From Oligoflexales bacterium (GTDB lineage: Bacteria; Bdellovibrionota_B; Oligoflexia; Oligoflexales; CACXFL01), in the NCBI GenBank assembly GCA_028282865.1, contig JANQHA010000653.1, positions 1 to 12,567 of the forward strand: a stretch of 12,567 nt of DNA, read 5' to 3'. The notes below the pieces were generated by a model. That model worked only from the letters and a program-made list of their open reading frames with translations, was not told the DNA's origin and did no database searches. Positions 1-7,839 of the stretch are shown one piece after another (position 1 is the stretch's first letter; every line of letters begins with the position of its first letter). The position numbers were made by a program, and so were the translations under genes.

Positions 1-256
1 CTTGGATAGAGTCGGTATCTTGATCTCTCTCAACCCGATCTAGAAGAAGTTTTTTAAAAGCGTCCCTATACTTGGTAGAAGTTATCCCTTCGTCTAACGC
101 TTCTTCCATCTCATAGAATTTTTTTCCGATGAACTCCTTAGGTATATCCACCATAGACTTAGCTAAATCTATTGCACTTTGGTCAGTTTGATCAATGAAC
201 TGAGGATAAGCGCGGCCAGATCGTGTCCGAAACTTAAGGTGATTTTTGGTAAGCAT
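1..256 (-). CDS. DUF790 / Bax1-like nuclease partner of XPB helicase (N-terminal part only)
   Basis: Reading the minus strand from an ATG at 256 gives 85 residues that stay open to the window edge, so the C-terminus is missing. The start, MLTKNHLKFRTRSGRAYPQF, closely resembles the opening of DUF790 proteins, which begin MLT and soon reach a (Y/R)PxF segment. DUF790 includes archaeal Bax1, which binds XPB helicase through its N-terminal part and carries a nuclease domain further on. That nuclease region lies outside the window, so its catalytic residues cannot be checked. The ATG lies inside the 3' end of the helicase gene (23 bp overlap) and follows a GGGAG Shine-Dalgarno-like stretch at about 261-266. 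This suggests translational coupling. Family assignment rests on the N-terminus plus the diagnostic neighbour, and is fairly sure. Confidence 0.8.
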   Translation of the reverse strand, partial: MLTKNHLKFRTRSGRAYPQFIDQTDQSAIDLAKSMVDIPKEFIGKKFYEMEEALDEGITSTKYRDAFKKLLLDRVERDQDTDSIQ

Positions 257-1619
257 GATGCTCCCTTCTGCGTCTGTTGACGTAGAGCTCATTGGTATCG
301 TTCGATACGAGTTCGTATAGAACTGCCCGCTTACCTGGTTGCTGGCGCAGTATTCGTCCTAGCCTTTGGACGTGTTCTCTAACTCCACCACTTCCAGATG
401 CGACAATCGCGACGTTTGCTTCTGGCACATCCACACCTTCATTTAGTACCTTAGATGTGACAAGCACATTAAACCTTCCACTTTTAAACGCATCGAGAAA
501 AAGTTGTCGTTCTTTAACCTTTGTATGGTGAGTAAGCACTGGCAGAATAAATGTTTGACCAATCTGGTAAGCAAGTGCATTGTCATCGGTAAATATAAGG
601 GTTCGATGGTCTCGGTGTGTTTGCAGCAGTTTCCAAATGATTTCAATTTTACCGCTTGCTGCCTGGGCGAGCTGTTTCTGTCTCCGGTAAGCCTTCATAG
701 CTCTTTTGCCGCCAGGGAAACGGGCTGATTTCATAATAAAATCTTGCCAGCCATTTCCAGAGCTGAAATCTACCCGCGCCTTTTTTAAGAACTCTTTGTA
801 TATCGTGCGTTCAGAATCGTACTCTTGACGTTCGTCCTCAGTAAGCTCAACCTTTATGCACTGGACGTCATATGGCGCTAATACTTGGCCGGTCATTTCG
901 TTTACATTCGCCTCATAGACCTTGGGCCCGAGGAGCTCATATAGCCGCTGCTCCTGTCCGTCGGCACGCTCCACTGTCGCCGACAAACCTAGACGAAAAG
1001 GCGCGATCAATGACTGCGCTATCGCTTGGTACTGTGGTGCTGGCAAGTGATGGCATTCGTCTACTACAAGTAGGCCAAATTGGTTTCCGAAGCTTTCGAT
1101 ATGGAGTAATGCAGAATCATAGGTCGAAACAGTGATTTCACTAATTTCTCGGATACCTCCCCCTAGCATCCCAATCTCTAAGTCAAAAAACTTGGTAAGA
1201 GTTTGCTGCCACTGGCGCATAAGATCGATGGTCGGGACAATAACAAGAGTCGGTCTACCTAATCTGGCTATCGCTAGCACCGATAAGATCGTTTTACCAG
1301 CACCGGTTGGCAGGCTTACGACACCTTGGCCCCGATTCTGAACCCATGCTTGTAAGGCTTCGTTCTGGTGCTTTCGAGCGGTGATGTTTGTTTGTAGCTG
1401 ATAGTCCTTCTTCTGATAGTTTTTAGCTTGATCGAAATAAGGTAGGTCATTTTCCTCAAAGTACATGATCGCTTCACGGTAGCTTGATGCCGGAGCCCGC
1501 CATTGCAGAGTTCTGTGGTCCCAAATAAACTCCTTGGGTAACATGTCCTCCTGGGCATTTGATATCACAAGCGAGCCATACTCAAAATTCATATGAATTG
1601 TATTAGGCGCTGCAGTCAA
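234..1619 (-). CDS. XPB/SSL2-type SF2 DNA helicase
   Basis: This 461-residue superfamily 2 helicase is about the size of archaeal/bacterial XPB. Visible motifs are Walker A LPTGAGKT (103-110), motif Ib-like VPTIDLMRQW (128-137), motif II DECH (187-190), motif III SAT (213-215), motif V VLNEGVDVPEA (391-401) and motif VI QRLGRILR (418-425). A RAD segment (218-220) just after motif III sits where XPB carries its RED motif. Residues 1-80 probably form the damage-recognition-like N-terminal domain, and about 260-320 a basic insertion that could be the thumb region. XPB uses ATP to open DNA and works with Bax1 in prokaryotes; the next gene encodes that partner. The start chosen is TTG at 1619, 3 bp after the preceding stop, with GGAG at 1631-1634. 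An ATG at codon 10 (1590-1592) lacks a ribosome site. The role in repair or another DNA-processing task is inferred. Confidence 0.9.
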   Translation of the reverse strand: MTAAPNTIHMNFEYGSLVISNAQEDMLPKEFIWDHRTLQWRAPASSYREAIMYFEENDLPYFDQAKNYQKKDYQLQTNITARKHQNEALQAWVQNRGQGVVSLPTGAGKTILSVLAIARLGRPTLVIVPTIDLMRQWQQTLTKFFDLEIGMLGGGIREISEITVSTYDSALLHIESFGNQFGLLVVDECHHLPAPQYQAIAQSLIAPFRLGLSATVERADGQEQRLYELLGPKVYEANVNEMTGQVLAPYDVQCIKVELTEDERQEYDSERTIYKEFLKKARVDFSSGNGWQDFIMKSARFPGGKRAMKAYRRQKQLAQAASGKIEIIWKLLQTHRDHRTLIFTDDNALAYQIGQTFILPVLTHHTKVKERQLFLDAFKSGRFNVLVTSKVLNEGVDVPEANVAIVASGSGGVREHVQRLGRILRQQPGKRAVLYELVSNDTNELYVNRRRREHHAYQKSP

Positions 1620-1622
1620 TGT

Positions 1623-1865
1623 TTAGAGGTCTCCGTCATCATAAGCTTCTGGCCCTTGAATGTAGTGCTGGACTGCAGTCGCAACCAACCAGACCCCGGA
1701 AATAATAATCCATATTGCGGTGACGCTTACTAGATTCAGAAACCAAAGAGGAAGGGTTTTTTTGAATATGGCGAGGATGATCCAGTAGTTGCCACATAAA
1801 ATGCTGACAATAAAGCCGATGGCCACTGACTTTGCTGCTAAAGATTTTCTTAGTCTAGGAGTCAT
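1623..1865 (-). CDS. Small two-TM membrane protein, first gene of the XPB operon
   Basis: This is an 80-residue protein of unknown function. It has a basic N-terminus (RLRK at 4-7), two strongly hydrophobic segments (about 13-34 and 39-65) joined by a short KK-containing turn, and an acidic C-terminal tail ending DDGDL. By the positive-inside rule the helices would form a hairpin, but the orientation is uncertain because the loop also carries lysines. The ATG at 1865 is preceded by a good GAGGAAG ribosome site (about 1871-1877). Its stop is only 3 bp before the helicase TTG start, and a promoter lies directly upstream. It is therefore very likely a real gene co-transcribed with the helicase and DUF790 genes. 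I do not recognise a family. It could be a membrane tether or simply an unrelated passenger. Confidence 0.75.
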   Translation of the reverse strand: MTPRLRKSLAAKSVAIGFIVSILCGNYWIILAIFKKTLPLWFLNLVSVTAIWIIISGVWLVATAVQHYIQGPEAYDDGDL

Positions 1866-1899
1866 GGGGCTTCCTCGCTATCTTGATGATCCAATATAA

Positions 1900-1928
1900 C
1901 TAATAGCAATATCCGTTACTTGCGGCAA
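1900..1928 (-). promoter_or_regulatory. Sigma70-like promoter for the membrane protein-XPB-Bax1 operon
   Basis: On the minus strand a TTGCCG -35 (1923-1928) and a TATTAG -10 (1900-1905) are separated by exactly 17 bp. TGC precedes the -10, giving an extended -10 signature. Transcription would start near 1893, leaving a leader of about 28 nt that holds the GAGGAAG ribosome site. Prediction by consensus only. Confidence 0.5.
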
Positions 1929-2000
1929 TAGATTTACGCCTTTACATCGAATGATTTTGCTTTTAAATTTAAGTGGTTATCAACTTCGGGATGTATATTA

Positions 2001-2789
2001 GTGGACGCTATTTATTCTGCATTGTTAGGGGCTGTGCAAGGTATTACTGAGTTTTTACCGGTTTCCAGTTCTGCACACCTTATTTTATGGTCGTCTTTTG
2101 TTAACAGCGAGCCTTTGCCAATTCATTTGAATATTGCGTTGCACATTGGCACTTTGTTGGCAGTTTTAATTTTTTTCTGGCGAGATTGGTTCAAAATTTC
2201 TTCTGGATGCGTCGAGTTCCTTTCGAGTGGCAAGAAATCATTTGAGTCTCATACCATGCTTCCGGCTTTACTGGTGGGATCTATTCCAGCTGGCGTCGTT
2301 GGTATTTTATGGCAGGACTCTATTGAGGCTATATTTCATAACCCACAAACCACGGTTGTTCCTTTGGCAGTGGTTGGCGTAGCGCTCTGGTATGTTGATA
2401 AGATTCGTCCGGCTTCTAGTCGGTTAAGCCAACTCTCACTGTTTCATGCATTTGTTATCGGAATATTTCAAGCAATGGCACTTATTCCAGGAGTCTCAAG
2501 AAGTGGAATTACTATTCTGGCTGGCAGGCTCTACAGCTTTGATAGGCATGATGCAGCTAAATTTTCTTTTTTGCTTGGCACACCTGCTATGACCGGGGCT
2601 GCATTGCTAAATGCCGGAGATATTGCGGTTAATTTGACTCACCCTGATTTTTATATCGGATTGATTAGCTCAATGCTGGTGGGCTGTCTTTCTATTGGTT
2701 TTTTACTTAAGTTTATTGCTCGTTTTGGCTTTGGTGCTTTTGCTATCTACCGAGTGCTGCTTGCCGTACTTCTTATGGCGATTTTATAG
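2001..2789 (+). CDS. uppP: Undecaprenyl-diphosphatase UppP (BacA family)
   Basis: UppP is an integral membrane enzyme that dephosphorylates undecaprenyl pyrophosphate to the monophosphate. This recycles the lipid carrier for peptidoglycan and other surface polymers, and overproduction confers bacitracin resistance in known cases. Both signature regions are present. The (E/Q)xxxE motif is Q13-E17, within QGITEFLPVSSSAHL, with the conserved serine cluster and H26. The second motif is PGVSRSGIT (163-171) with the catalytic arginine R167. About seven to eight hydrophobic segments span the 262 residues, which is the usual family length. The start is GTG at 2001: the protein begins at the expected distance from the first motif, and the ATG at 1991 is out of frame. 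The upstream ribosome site is weak. ttcA follows after 10 bp, so they are probably co-transcribed. Confidence 0.95.
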   Translation: MDAIYSALLGAVQGITEFLPVSSSAHLILWSSFVNSEPLPIHLNIALHIGTLLAVLIFFWRDWFKISSGCVEFLSSGKKSFESHTMLPALLVGSIPAGVVGILWQDSIEAIFHNPQTTVVPLAVVGVALWYVDKIRPASSRLSQLSLFHAFVIGIFQAMALIPGVSRSGITILAGRLYSFDRHDAAKFSFLLGTPAMTGAALLNAGDIAVNLTHPDFYIGLISSMLVGCLSIGFLLKFIARFGFGAFAIYRVLLAVLLMAIL

Positions 2790-2799
2790 GTAACTATTT

Positions 2800-3546
2800 A
2801 TGAGTCTCTTGCAAGATAAAATACGTCGGCTAATGGTCATGGCTATTTCTGACTACAGCTTAATAGAAGCCGGCGATCGTATCGCTGTCGCTGTATCAGG
2901 AGGAAAGGACAGCAGCGTGATGTTGTACCTTTTAGATGAGATTCGGAAGAAGGCTCCTTATAAATTTACTGTTGATGCAGTGCTACTTGATCAGCATCAG
3001 CCAGGATTTAAAGTCGATGAGTTTGCTAGCTGGGTGGAGTCAATTGGCGTGAATTTTCACATGATTAGTGAGGATACTTATACGATTGTCAAAGAAAAAA
3101 CTGCTCCAGGAAAATCATACTGTGGCCTGTGTTCGAGGTTAAGGCGGGGTATACTATATAATTACGCGTCCGACCAAGGGTATACAAAGATAGCCCTAGG
3201 TCATCATCGTGATGACTTAAACGAGACTGTTCTGATGAACTTATTTTACTCTGGAAAAATTGCCTCTATGCCGCCGTTACTAAAGTCTGATGATACAAGA
3301 AATACGATCATTCGACCATTATGCTACGTAGCCGAGGAGTGGATTGCCGGTTTTGCCGCAAGTCTCAAAGTTCCAATTATCCCTTGCCGACTCTGCGGTT
3401 CGCAGGAGGGTATGCGTCGCGAGCGAATAAAAAAACTGATTCAAGAGCTTGAAACTGAGCATGTTGATGTTAGTCAAAGCATGCTCGCTGCGCAAAAAAA
3501 CATTAGGCCTTCGCAGCTGTTAGATAGCAATCATTGGAGCTTCTAG
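2800..3546 (+). CDS. ttcA: tRNA 2-thiocytidine biosynthesis protein TtcA
   Basis: This is a cytosolic PP-loop ATPase that thiolates cytidine 32 of certain tRNAs using an Fe-S cluster. The PP-loop is SGGKDS (33-38). Two Cys pairs typical of TtcA are present: C108/C111 in CGLCSRLRRG and C196/C199 in PCRLCGSQ. The GHHRDDLNET stretch (134-143) and the R-rich segment after the second pair also fit. At 248 residues it is shorter than the enterobacterial protein (about 311) and lacks the N- and C-terminal extensions, but all core motifs are intact. The short form is common outside gammaproteobacteria. TtuA/TilS-type relatives are less likely because of the CxxC-CGSQ arrangement. It starts 10 bp after uppP with a weak GGTAA ribosome site. 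The uppP pairing probably reflects co-transcription rather than shared function. Confidence 0.92.
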   Translation: MSLLQDKIRRLMVMAISDYSLIEAGDRIAVAVSGGKDSSVMLYLLDEIRKKAPYKFTVDAVLLDQHQPGFKVDEFASWVESIGVNFHMISEDTYTIVKEKTAPGKSYCGLCSRLRRGILYNYASDQGYTKIALGHHRDDLNETVLMNLFYSGKIASMPPLLKSDDTRNTIIRPLCYVAEEWIAGFAASLKVPIIPCRLCGSQEGMRRERIKKLIQELETEHVDVSQSMLAAQKNIRPSQLLDSNHWSF

Positions 3547-3822
3547 CTGGAGGTAAATGTCGTGCTAATGAAAAGGTTTTTTGCAGTATCCGATATTTGT
3601 TTTACGTAATTAATATAACTGAGTTTTTTTAACGTGATCCGGTTTTTTAATGTGTAAATAGCGTAGGAAAATTTTTAAATTAGTACATTTAGTCTATTTA
3701 AGAGCTTTTCTGTTATGGCTAAGGTTGATGCTAATTTTTTAAGTTTTTCTGCTAGACTTCGATAAATGCATAGTGTTAAGGATAGGCCGTCATAACGCGT
3801 TCTCTTACGGAATAAAGCAATT
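3547..3822. other. AT-rich intergenic region upstream of the TIGR02147 regulator
   Basis: This 276-bp stretch separates ttcA from the regulator gene. It is visibly richer in A/T runs than its flanks, with T6-T7 tracts near 3577, 3624 and 3644. I found no convincing hairpin terminator for ttcA and no clean -35/-10 pair at 16-18 bp spacing. It must contain the regulator's promoter, but I cannot place it. A GGAGG at 3549-3553 leads only into trivial reading frames. Confidence 0.5.
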
Positions 3823-4647
3823 ATGAACAGCCCCCTTAAACGCCCTAATATTTCAGATTTTGAAAACCTACCTGAATATATCCGTTCGATGGTTCATTGG
3901 CGAAGGTTTTCCGAAAAAGGGTTCAGTATCGCAAAGGCCGCTAGAGAGGTGGGAGGCTTTTCTCCTAATCTTATTTACAGGGTTTTGAGGGGTGATCGTG
4001 GTTTGACTAGCGACCATGCCGAAGTTTTCTGTAAGCTTCTGGCGCTTAACTCTAAAGAAGAAGATAATTTTAAAAAGTGGCTAAAATTACCCATGTCGCG
4101 GCCTGTCGGCTCTCGCCGTAGCACTCGCGTCACAAAACCACCGATAGAGCGAAAGCGAAGCAATGACCTTCGAAGTAATTGGCTTCATGCCTACGTCTTA
4201 GAGTCTGTCAATCATAAGGGCTTTAAGGAAGACCCCGAAGTCATTGCGAAGATTCTTGGTGGCTTGGCTTCTCCAGAGCGAATCAAAAAATCATTAAATT
4301 TTTTAATCAAAAATGGCTTTTTAAAACGTAACGATAAAGGCAAGTTGATTCCAGACGAGGAGGTTTATACTTCTACCAGACATGTTCCAAACAAAAATAT
4401 TCGTAGGGGGCACCGCAAGGCTTTTGACCTTGCTAAAGCCGCTCTTGAGGAGCAGCCAATTGACGTTCGTAATACCAGCCGATTTCTTTTTGTTGCGACC
4501 AAAGAACGAGCAAAAAAATATTATGCTTTAGTCGATGAATTCATGGACCAAGTCCAGGAGTTATATCAGGAAGAGCCAGATGGAAACGAAGAGATTTACC
4601 ATATGATCATTCATTTTTCACCAGTCGTAGGGAAAAAAAATCTTTAA
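3823..4647 (+). CDS. TIGR02147-family (DUF4423) DNA-binding regulator
   Basis: This 274-residue protein matches the TIGR02147 layout. An N-terminal xre-like helix-turn-helix lies at about 33-75, with a family-typical FSPNLIYRVLRGDRGL core. A strongly basic, Ser/Arg-rich linker follows (about 92-118). The W-H-x-Y-type segment (120-124) and FKEDPEVIAKILGG (134-147) lead into a winged-helix region ending GFLKRNDKGKL (165-175). The DUF4423 C-terminal domain covers about 190-268 and ends with the usual hydrophobic IIHFSPV strand. The family is expanded in Bdellovibrio-like and Fibrobacter genomes; individual targets are mostly unknown. The long basic linker suggests extra non-specific DNA contact (inference). 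The gene stands alone after an AT-rich gap and converges with the lipoprotein gene 10 bp away. An A8 run (4633-4640) sits in its last codons. Confidence 0.85.
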   Translation: MNSPLKRPNISDFENLPEYIRSMVHWRRFSEKGFSIAKAAREVGGFSPNLIYRVLRGDRGLTSDHAEVFCKLLALNSKEEDNFKKWLKLPMSRPVGSRRSTRVTKPPIERKRSNDLRSNWLHAYVLESVNHKGFKEDPEVIAKILGGLASPERIKKSLNFLIKNGFLKRNDKGKLIPDEEVYTSTRHVPNKNIRRGHRKAFDLAKAALEEQPIDVRNTSRFLFVATKERAKKYYALVDEFMDQVQELYQEEPDGNEEIYHMIIHFSPVVGKKNL

Positions 4648-4657
4648 GTATTTGAGC

Positions 4658-5164
4658 TTAGTTGGTGGTTCCAACTCTATTCAGAACAAATGAACTGTCT
4701 TTCTTTACTGGTTTTATCTCAAGCTTGTTGTCACCGAGTAGTTGATACTTCATTGCTGTTTTGTTGATATTCGCATCGCATTCGTAGCCGTCGTGTGATT
4801 TAGTTTCCTTCTTTTCTTCGAGAGCATTAATCTGTTCCTTTTCTATATTTGCGGCGGACTCTACACGTACTCTTATATTCTTATTTATAAATTTACAGGT
4901 CAGGTTTATAGCTAACGTGCCTTTTCCTATGCCTAAGGTTAAATCATAGCCTAGGAACGTATCGCCTTCACTCATTCGCTCAATATCTTCTTTTTGAAAC
5001 TGCCATTCACCAAATACCCGCGAGTCGACGCTATCTCCTACCAAACCTACTGGCGCTTTTTTGTCTTTTTTTGAGTCTTTTTTGTCAAAGGTACCGCATG
5101 AGGCAAGTGAGATAGCTAATAGAAGCGCTTGGGTAAAAGATAGCAAATAACTCAAGTTAATCAT
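4658..5164 (-). CDS. Small secreted lipoprotein of unknown function
   Basis: The 168-residue product has a clear type II signal peptide: a hydrophobic stretch (about 5-20), then lipobox LASC with lipidated Cys23. Gly24-Thr25 at the next positions would allow Lol export to the outer membrane in a Gram-negative cell. A short Lys/Asp-rich linker (27-37) precedes a predicted beta-rich domain. In the mature part C90 and C129 could form a disulfide. I recognise no family for the globular part. The ATG at 5162-5164 follows a strong AGGAG (5170-5174), and a promoter lies upstream, so the gene is monocistronic on the minus strand, downstream of mutS2. The Lnb-like protein encoded at 10349-11653 could be an enzyme that acylates such lipoproteins, but no direct link is visible. 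Confidence 0.85.
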   Translation of the reverse strand: MINLSYLLSFTQALLLAISLASCGTFDKKDSKKDKKAPVGLVGDSVDSRVFGEWQFQKEDIERMSEGDTFLGYDLTLGIGKGTLAINLTCKFINKNIRVRVESAANIEKEQINALEEKKETKSHDGYECDANINKTAMKYQLLGDNKLEIKPVKKDSSFVLNRVGTTN

Positions 5165-5235
5165 AAGAACTCCTGATCGTTGAAAAAATTAGTTATCCAC
5201 GAGCTGGTAGGTGCTTGTAGATGGCGGCACCCTGA

Positions 5236-5264
5236 CCTTTAAATCAGCATGAGCGCCGTGTCAA
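5236..5264 (-). promoter_or_regulatory. Sigma70-like promoter for the lipoprotein gene
   Basis: On the minus strand a perfect TTGACA -35 (5259-5264) is followed after 17 bp by TAAAGG (5236-5241), a weak -10. TTTAAA variants lie 1-2 bases upstream. Transcription would start around 5229 and leave a leader of roughly 65 nt. Prediction by consensus only. Confidence 0.4.
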
Positions 5265-5325
5265 TGAATTTTGTTTGTATAGTTGGGATTGTCCATTTAT
5301 TTGGTATTTAAGCGGTCTAGTCTTT

Positions 5326-7779
5326 TTAATGACTTAGAGAAACAATCGTAACACCGTCTCCGCCTTCTTGGTCTTCTCCAGGGCGTGACAGAATGTTGTA
5401 TGGGCAGTGATTGGCTAAATGGTCTCTGAGAGTTCGCTTTAAGGTGTTTGTGCCATGACCGTGAATCAATATAATACGCTCTTCGCCTCGTAGCAGCGCT
5501 TGGTCAATGAATTGATCTGTTTTCGATGTGGCGTCATCGGAATCCATTCCGCGTAGATCTACCGAGTTAGTTGTCGTTTTGATTGTAAGGGGTATCTCAG
5601 GCTTTTGGTTGTTTTTAGCCGCCTTTGCTGGCTGTCGAGCCTTCGCTTTATTTGGTTTTCTAGTTTTGTTAGGTATATATAAGTCGGAAATATCGGTTTT
5701 GACGTTAAGTAGTCCAACTTGGACTTCGATGGTAGACGATTTGCTGCTGGGTGCGACCGCCACCGATCCGGTGCTGTCCAGGCTTGCGACATAAACTTTG
5801 CTACCTGGCGATAGTAGTTCAAAGGTTGCCGGAGTCCCACGATTGCTGAGTTCGGAGTCGCTTGATTTAGCCTGTTGCAACGAGTTGATAGTTTTACCTA
5901 TAGACTCCTCCATACCCTGCCTCAACCCTACGAATTCGTTCCGGTCTTCGGTCACAGATACATTTTTCATTTCTAGTGATCGCAGCTTCTTTTTGAGCTT
6001 ATCGACCCACTGGTGATACTCATCTTTTAGTTCCTGAATGATATCTTCGTAGTGCTGAGATATCTTCTGTTTGGTCTCACTTCGAGTCGACTTAAGTATC
6101 TCCCTTTCTTGATTCCACCTAGTCTTGGCAGTTTCCGCCTCTAACTCTTTGGTGCGAAGGAGTTGCTGTTTTTGACGAAGTTCTTCTCTGGCGTTATGAA
6201 GTTCCTTAAGAACTTCGTCTAAGCTGTTTGCACTTGATCCGCGTAGCGTCACCGCCCGATCTATGATGTTGTTAGGAAGGCCCATTTGCTTTGCGACTTC
6301 GATGCCGTAGGATTGTCCTGGGACATCAAGAATAAGTCGGTATGTAGGCTTATGAGACTTGGTCTCATACTCCATCGAACCATTTCGAAATCTGTTCTGA
6401 CCTATTGCTAAACTTTTAAGTGCGTCAAAGTGAGTCGTGACTACTGTAGTAACACCCCGATTGGCTAAATCTTCGACTATTGCCTGTGCGAGTGCTGATC
6501 CGGCTTGGGGCTCAGTCCCCGCTGCAATCTCATCTAGCAAAACCAGGTCATTTTCCGATGAGCTTTGAATGATTGGTTTTAAACCTTGAATATGCCCGGA
6601 AAACGTCGAAAGGTTTGCCGTCAGACTTTGGGTATCACCCATCTCAAGAAAAATCTGCTTGAATAGAAAAAACTCTGATTTAGTATCTGCTGGAATCAGC
6701 AGGCCAGACTTTAGCATAAGCTGAAGCATACCAACTGTTTTTAGTACAACTGTTTTCCCTCCGGCGTTAGGACCCGAAATGATTAGGCTAGTTTGGTCAC
6801 CCGTCAAGACGATGTTATTTGGTATAGCACTGTTTTTGCCGTCTGGAGTTCTAATGAGTGGGTGAAAAGCCTTGATTAAATTAATACATGGCTTCTTGGC
6901 GAGATTAATTCTATTAGCATTTAGGCTTGCGGCAAGTTGTCCCTGAGCGTTTAGAAAATCGAGCTCAATGATTTTCTGATAGTTCACTGCCAAGATTTCG
7001 TGTTCTTTCTTTAACTTCTCACCTAGATCTCTAAATATTCTTAGAACTTCAATTTTCTCTGCGAGCTCTAGCTCCAGTAGCTGTTCGTTAAGCGGTGTGA
7101 TCTCTACCGGCTCGATAAACATAGTCTGACCACTATCTGAAGTGTCATATATTGAACCTTTTATGCGACCATGACCATCTAGCTTCATTGGGATGACATA
7201 ACGCTCTGAACGTACGGTAAAAAACTCATCTTGCAGGTATTTCATGATATCTTGGCTGTGCAGGAGTTCTGTGATTTTTTGTTCGATATTTTTTCTAAGT
7301 GATAATTTAGATTTTCGAATTTTGGTCAGCTTTGGAGAAGCATCATCTAGAAGTTCGCCGTCAGGTCCAATCGTTTTACTAATTTCCGCCGTTATATTTG
7401 GTAGTGGGTACAGCTGGGATCTGATGTGCTCCAGTGTAGAGTATTTTTGACCGAAGTCTTTGCAGAACTTATGCAAAACCTTTGTCAGGATAAGCATATT
7501 ATATGTGTCCCTTAACTGCTCACCAGTAAGGATCTGTCCTTTTTCGATGCATAATAATACCTGCGATAGATCTTCAAGCTCTGAAATGGGTGGTGCATAA
7601 CCATTATTAATTAGATCTCGCATCGGCTCGACTAGGTTCCAACGAGACAAAATCTGATCTTCGGTAAGTATCGGCTTGATCTCTTGACAAAGCACCTTTC
7701 CAGCAGATGTTTTGCAGTTTGAGCTCAATATTTCTACAAGCTGGGCCCAATCTAATTTTTCTAGGACTATTTGCTTCAT
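5326..7779 (-). CDS. mutS2: MutS2 ATPase with C-terminal Smr domain
   Basis: MutS2 is a cytosolic dimeric ABC-type ATPase. Known roles in other bacteria include suppression of recombination and, in Bacillus, splitting or rescue of collided ribosomes. It lacks the mismatch-binding domain of MutS. The 817-residue length is close to the usual 780-800. Domains in order: N-terminal lever/core (about 1-310); ATPase with Walker A GPNAGGKT (336-343), signature-like STFSGH (391-396), Walker B LVLLDE (412-417) and switch TTH (448-450); coiled coil (about 515-605); KOW/SH3-like region (about 655-700); Lys/Pro-rich linker (705-730); Smr domain (about 738-817) with DLRGMD (741-746) and HGHGTNTLK (773-781). 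All ATPase motifs are intact. The ATG at 7779 follows a CGGGGT stretch. The gene is divergent from the prepilin peptidase gene over 81 bp. Confidence 0.95.
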   Translation of the reverse strand: MKQIVLEKLDWAQLVEILSSNCKTSAGKVLCQEIKPILTEDQILSRWNLVEPMRDLINNGYAPPISELEDLSQVLLCIEKGQILTGEQLRDTYNMLILTKVLHKFCKDFGQKYSTLEHIRSQLYPLPNITAEISKTIGPDGELLDDASPKLTKIRKSKLSLRKNIEQKITELLHSQDIMKYLQDEFFTVRSERYVIPMKLDGHGRIKGSIYDTSDSGQTMFIEPVEITPLNEQLLELELAEKIEVLRIFRDLGEKLKKEHEILAVNYQKIIELDFLNAQGQLAASLNANRINLAKKPCINLIKAFHPLIRTPDGKNSAIPNNIVLTGDQTSLIISGPNAGGKTVVLKTVGMLQLMLKSGLLIPADTKSEFFLFKQIFLEMGDTQSLTANLSTFSGHIQGLKPIIQSSSENDLVLLDEIAAGTEPQAGSALAQAIVEDLANRGVTTVVTTHFDALKSLAIGQNRFRNGSMEYETKSHKPTYRLILDVPGQSYGIEVAKQMGLPNNIIDRAVTLRGSSANSLDEVLKELHNAREELRQKQQLLRTKELEAETAKTRWNQEREILKSTRSETKQKISQHYEDIIQELKDEYHQWVDKLKKKLRSLEMKNVSVTEDRNEFVGLRQGMEESIGKTINSLQQAKSSDSELSNRGTPATFELLSPGSKVYVASLDSTGSVAVAPSSKSSTIEVQVGLLNVKTDISDLYIPNKTRKPNKAKARQPAKAAKNNQKPEIPLTIKTTTNSVDLRGMDSDDATSKTDQFIDQALLRGEERIILIHGHGTNTLKRTLRDHLANHCPYNILSRPGEDQEGGDGVTIVSLSH

Positions 7780-7811
7780 AAACCCCGCTTAACTGATACA
7801 ATGGTTAGTCT

Positions 7812-7839
7812 ATTAAAGTTTTTGATATGTTTCATCCAA
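7812..7839 (-). promoter_or_regulatory. Possible mutS2 promoter
   Basis: On the minus strand TTGGAT (7834-7839) and TTTAAT (7812-7817) are 16 bp apart. The -10 matches the consensus at five of six positions; the -35 is weaker. The predicted start near 7805 gives a leader of about 25 nt. Consensus-based only. Confidence 0.3.

Noticed and set aside
872..1135. 87-residue plus-strand open frame within the helicase gene
   Set aside because: It lies opposite conserved helicase motifs and its composition looks like an antisense reading.
3557..3609. GGAGG (3549-3553) followed by ATG (3557) and GTG (3562) starts
   Set aside because: The ATG frame stops after three codons and the GTG frame after 15 (3562-3609). 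Neither has recognisable features, so this is not reported as a gene, though a leader-type peptide cannot be excluded.
4633..4676. GTTGG-TGGTT-CCAAC hairpin and nearby T8 (minus strand) between the convergent genes
   Set aside because: The hairpin lies inside the lipoprotein coding end, about 20 nt from the T8 run, so it does not form a proper intrinsic terminator. The short TAAG/CTTA stem nearer the T-run is too weak.
5193..5201. TTATCCACG, eight of nine bases of a DnaA box
   Set aside because: It is a single copy in the lipoprotein leader, with no cluster, AT-rich unwinding element or origin-linked genes nearby.
5207..5231. Inverted repeat GGTGC...GCACC upstream of the lipoprotein gene
   Set aside because: The stem is only 5 bp with a 15-nt loop and no T-tract, too weak for a terminator or riboswitch call.
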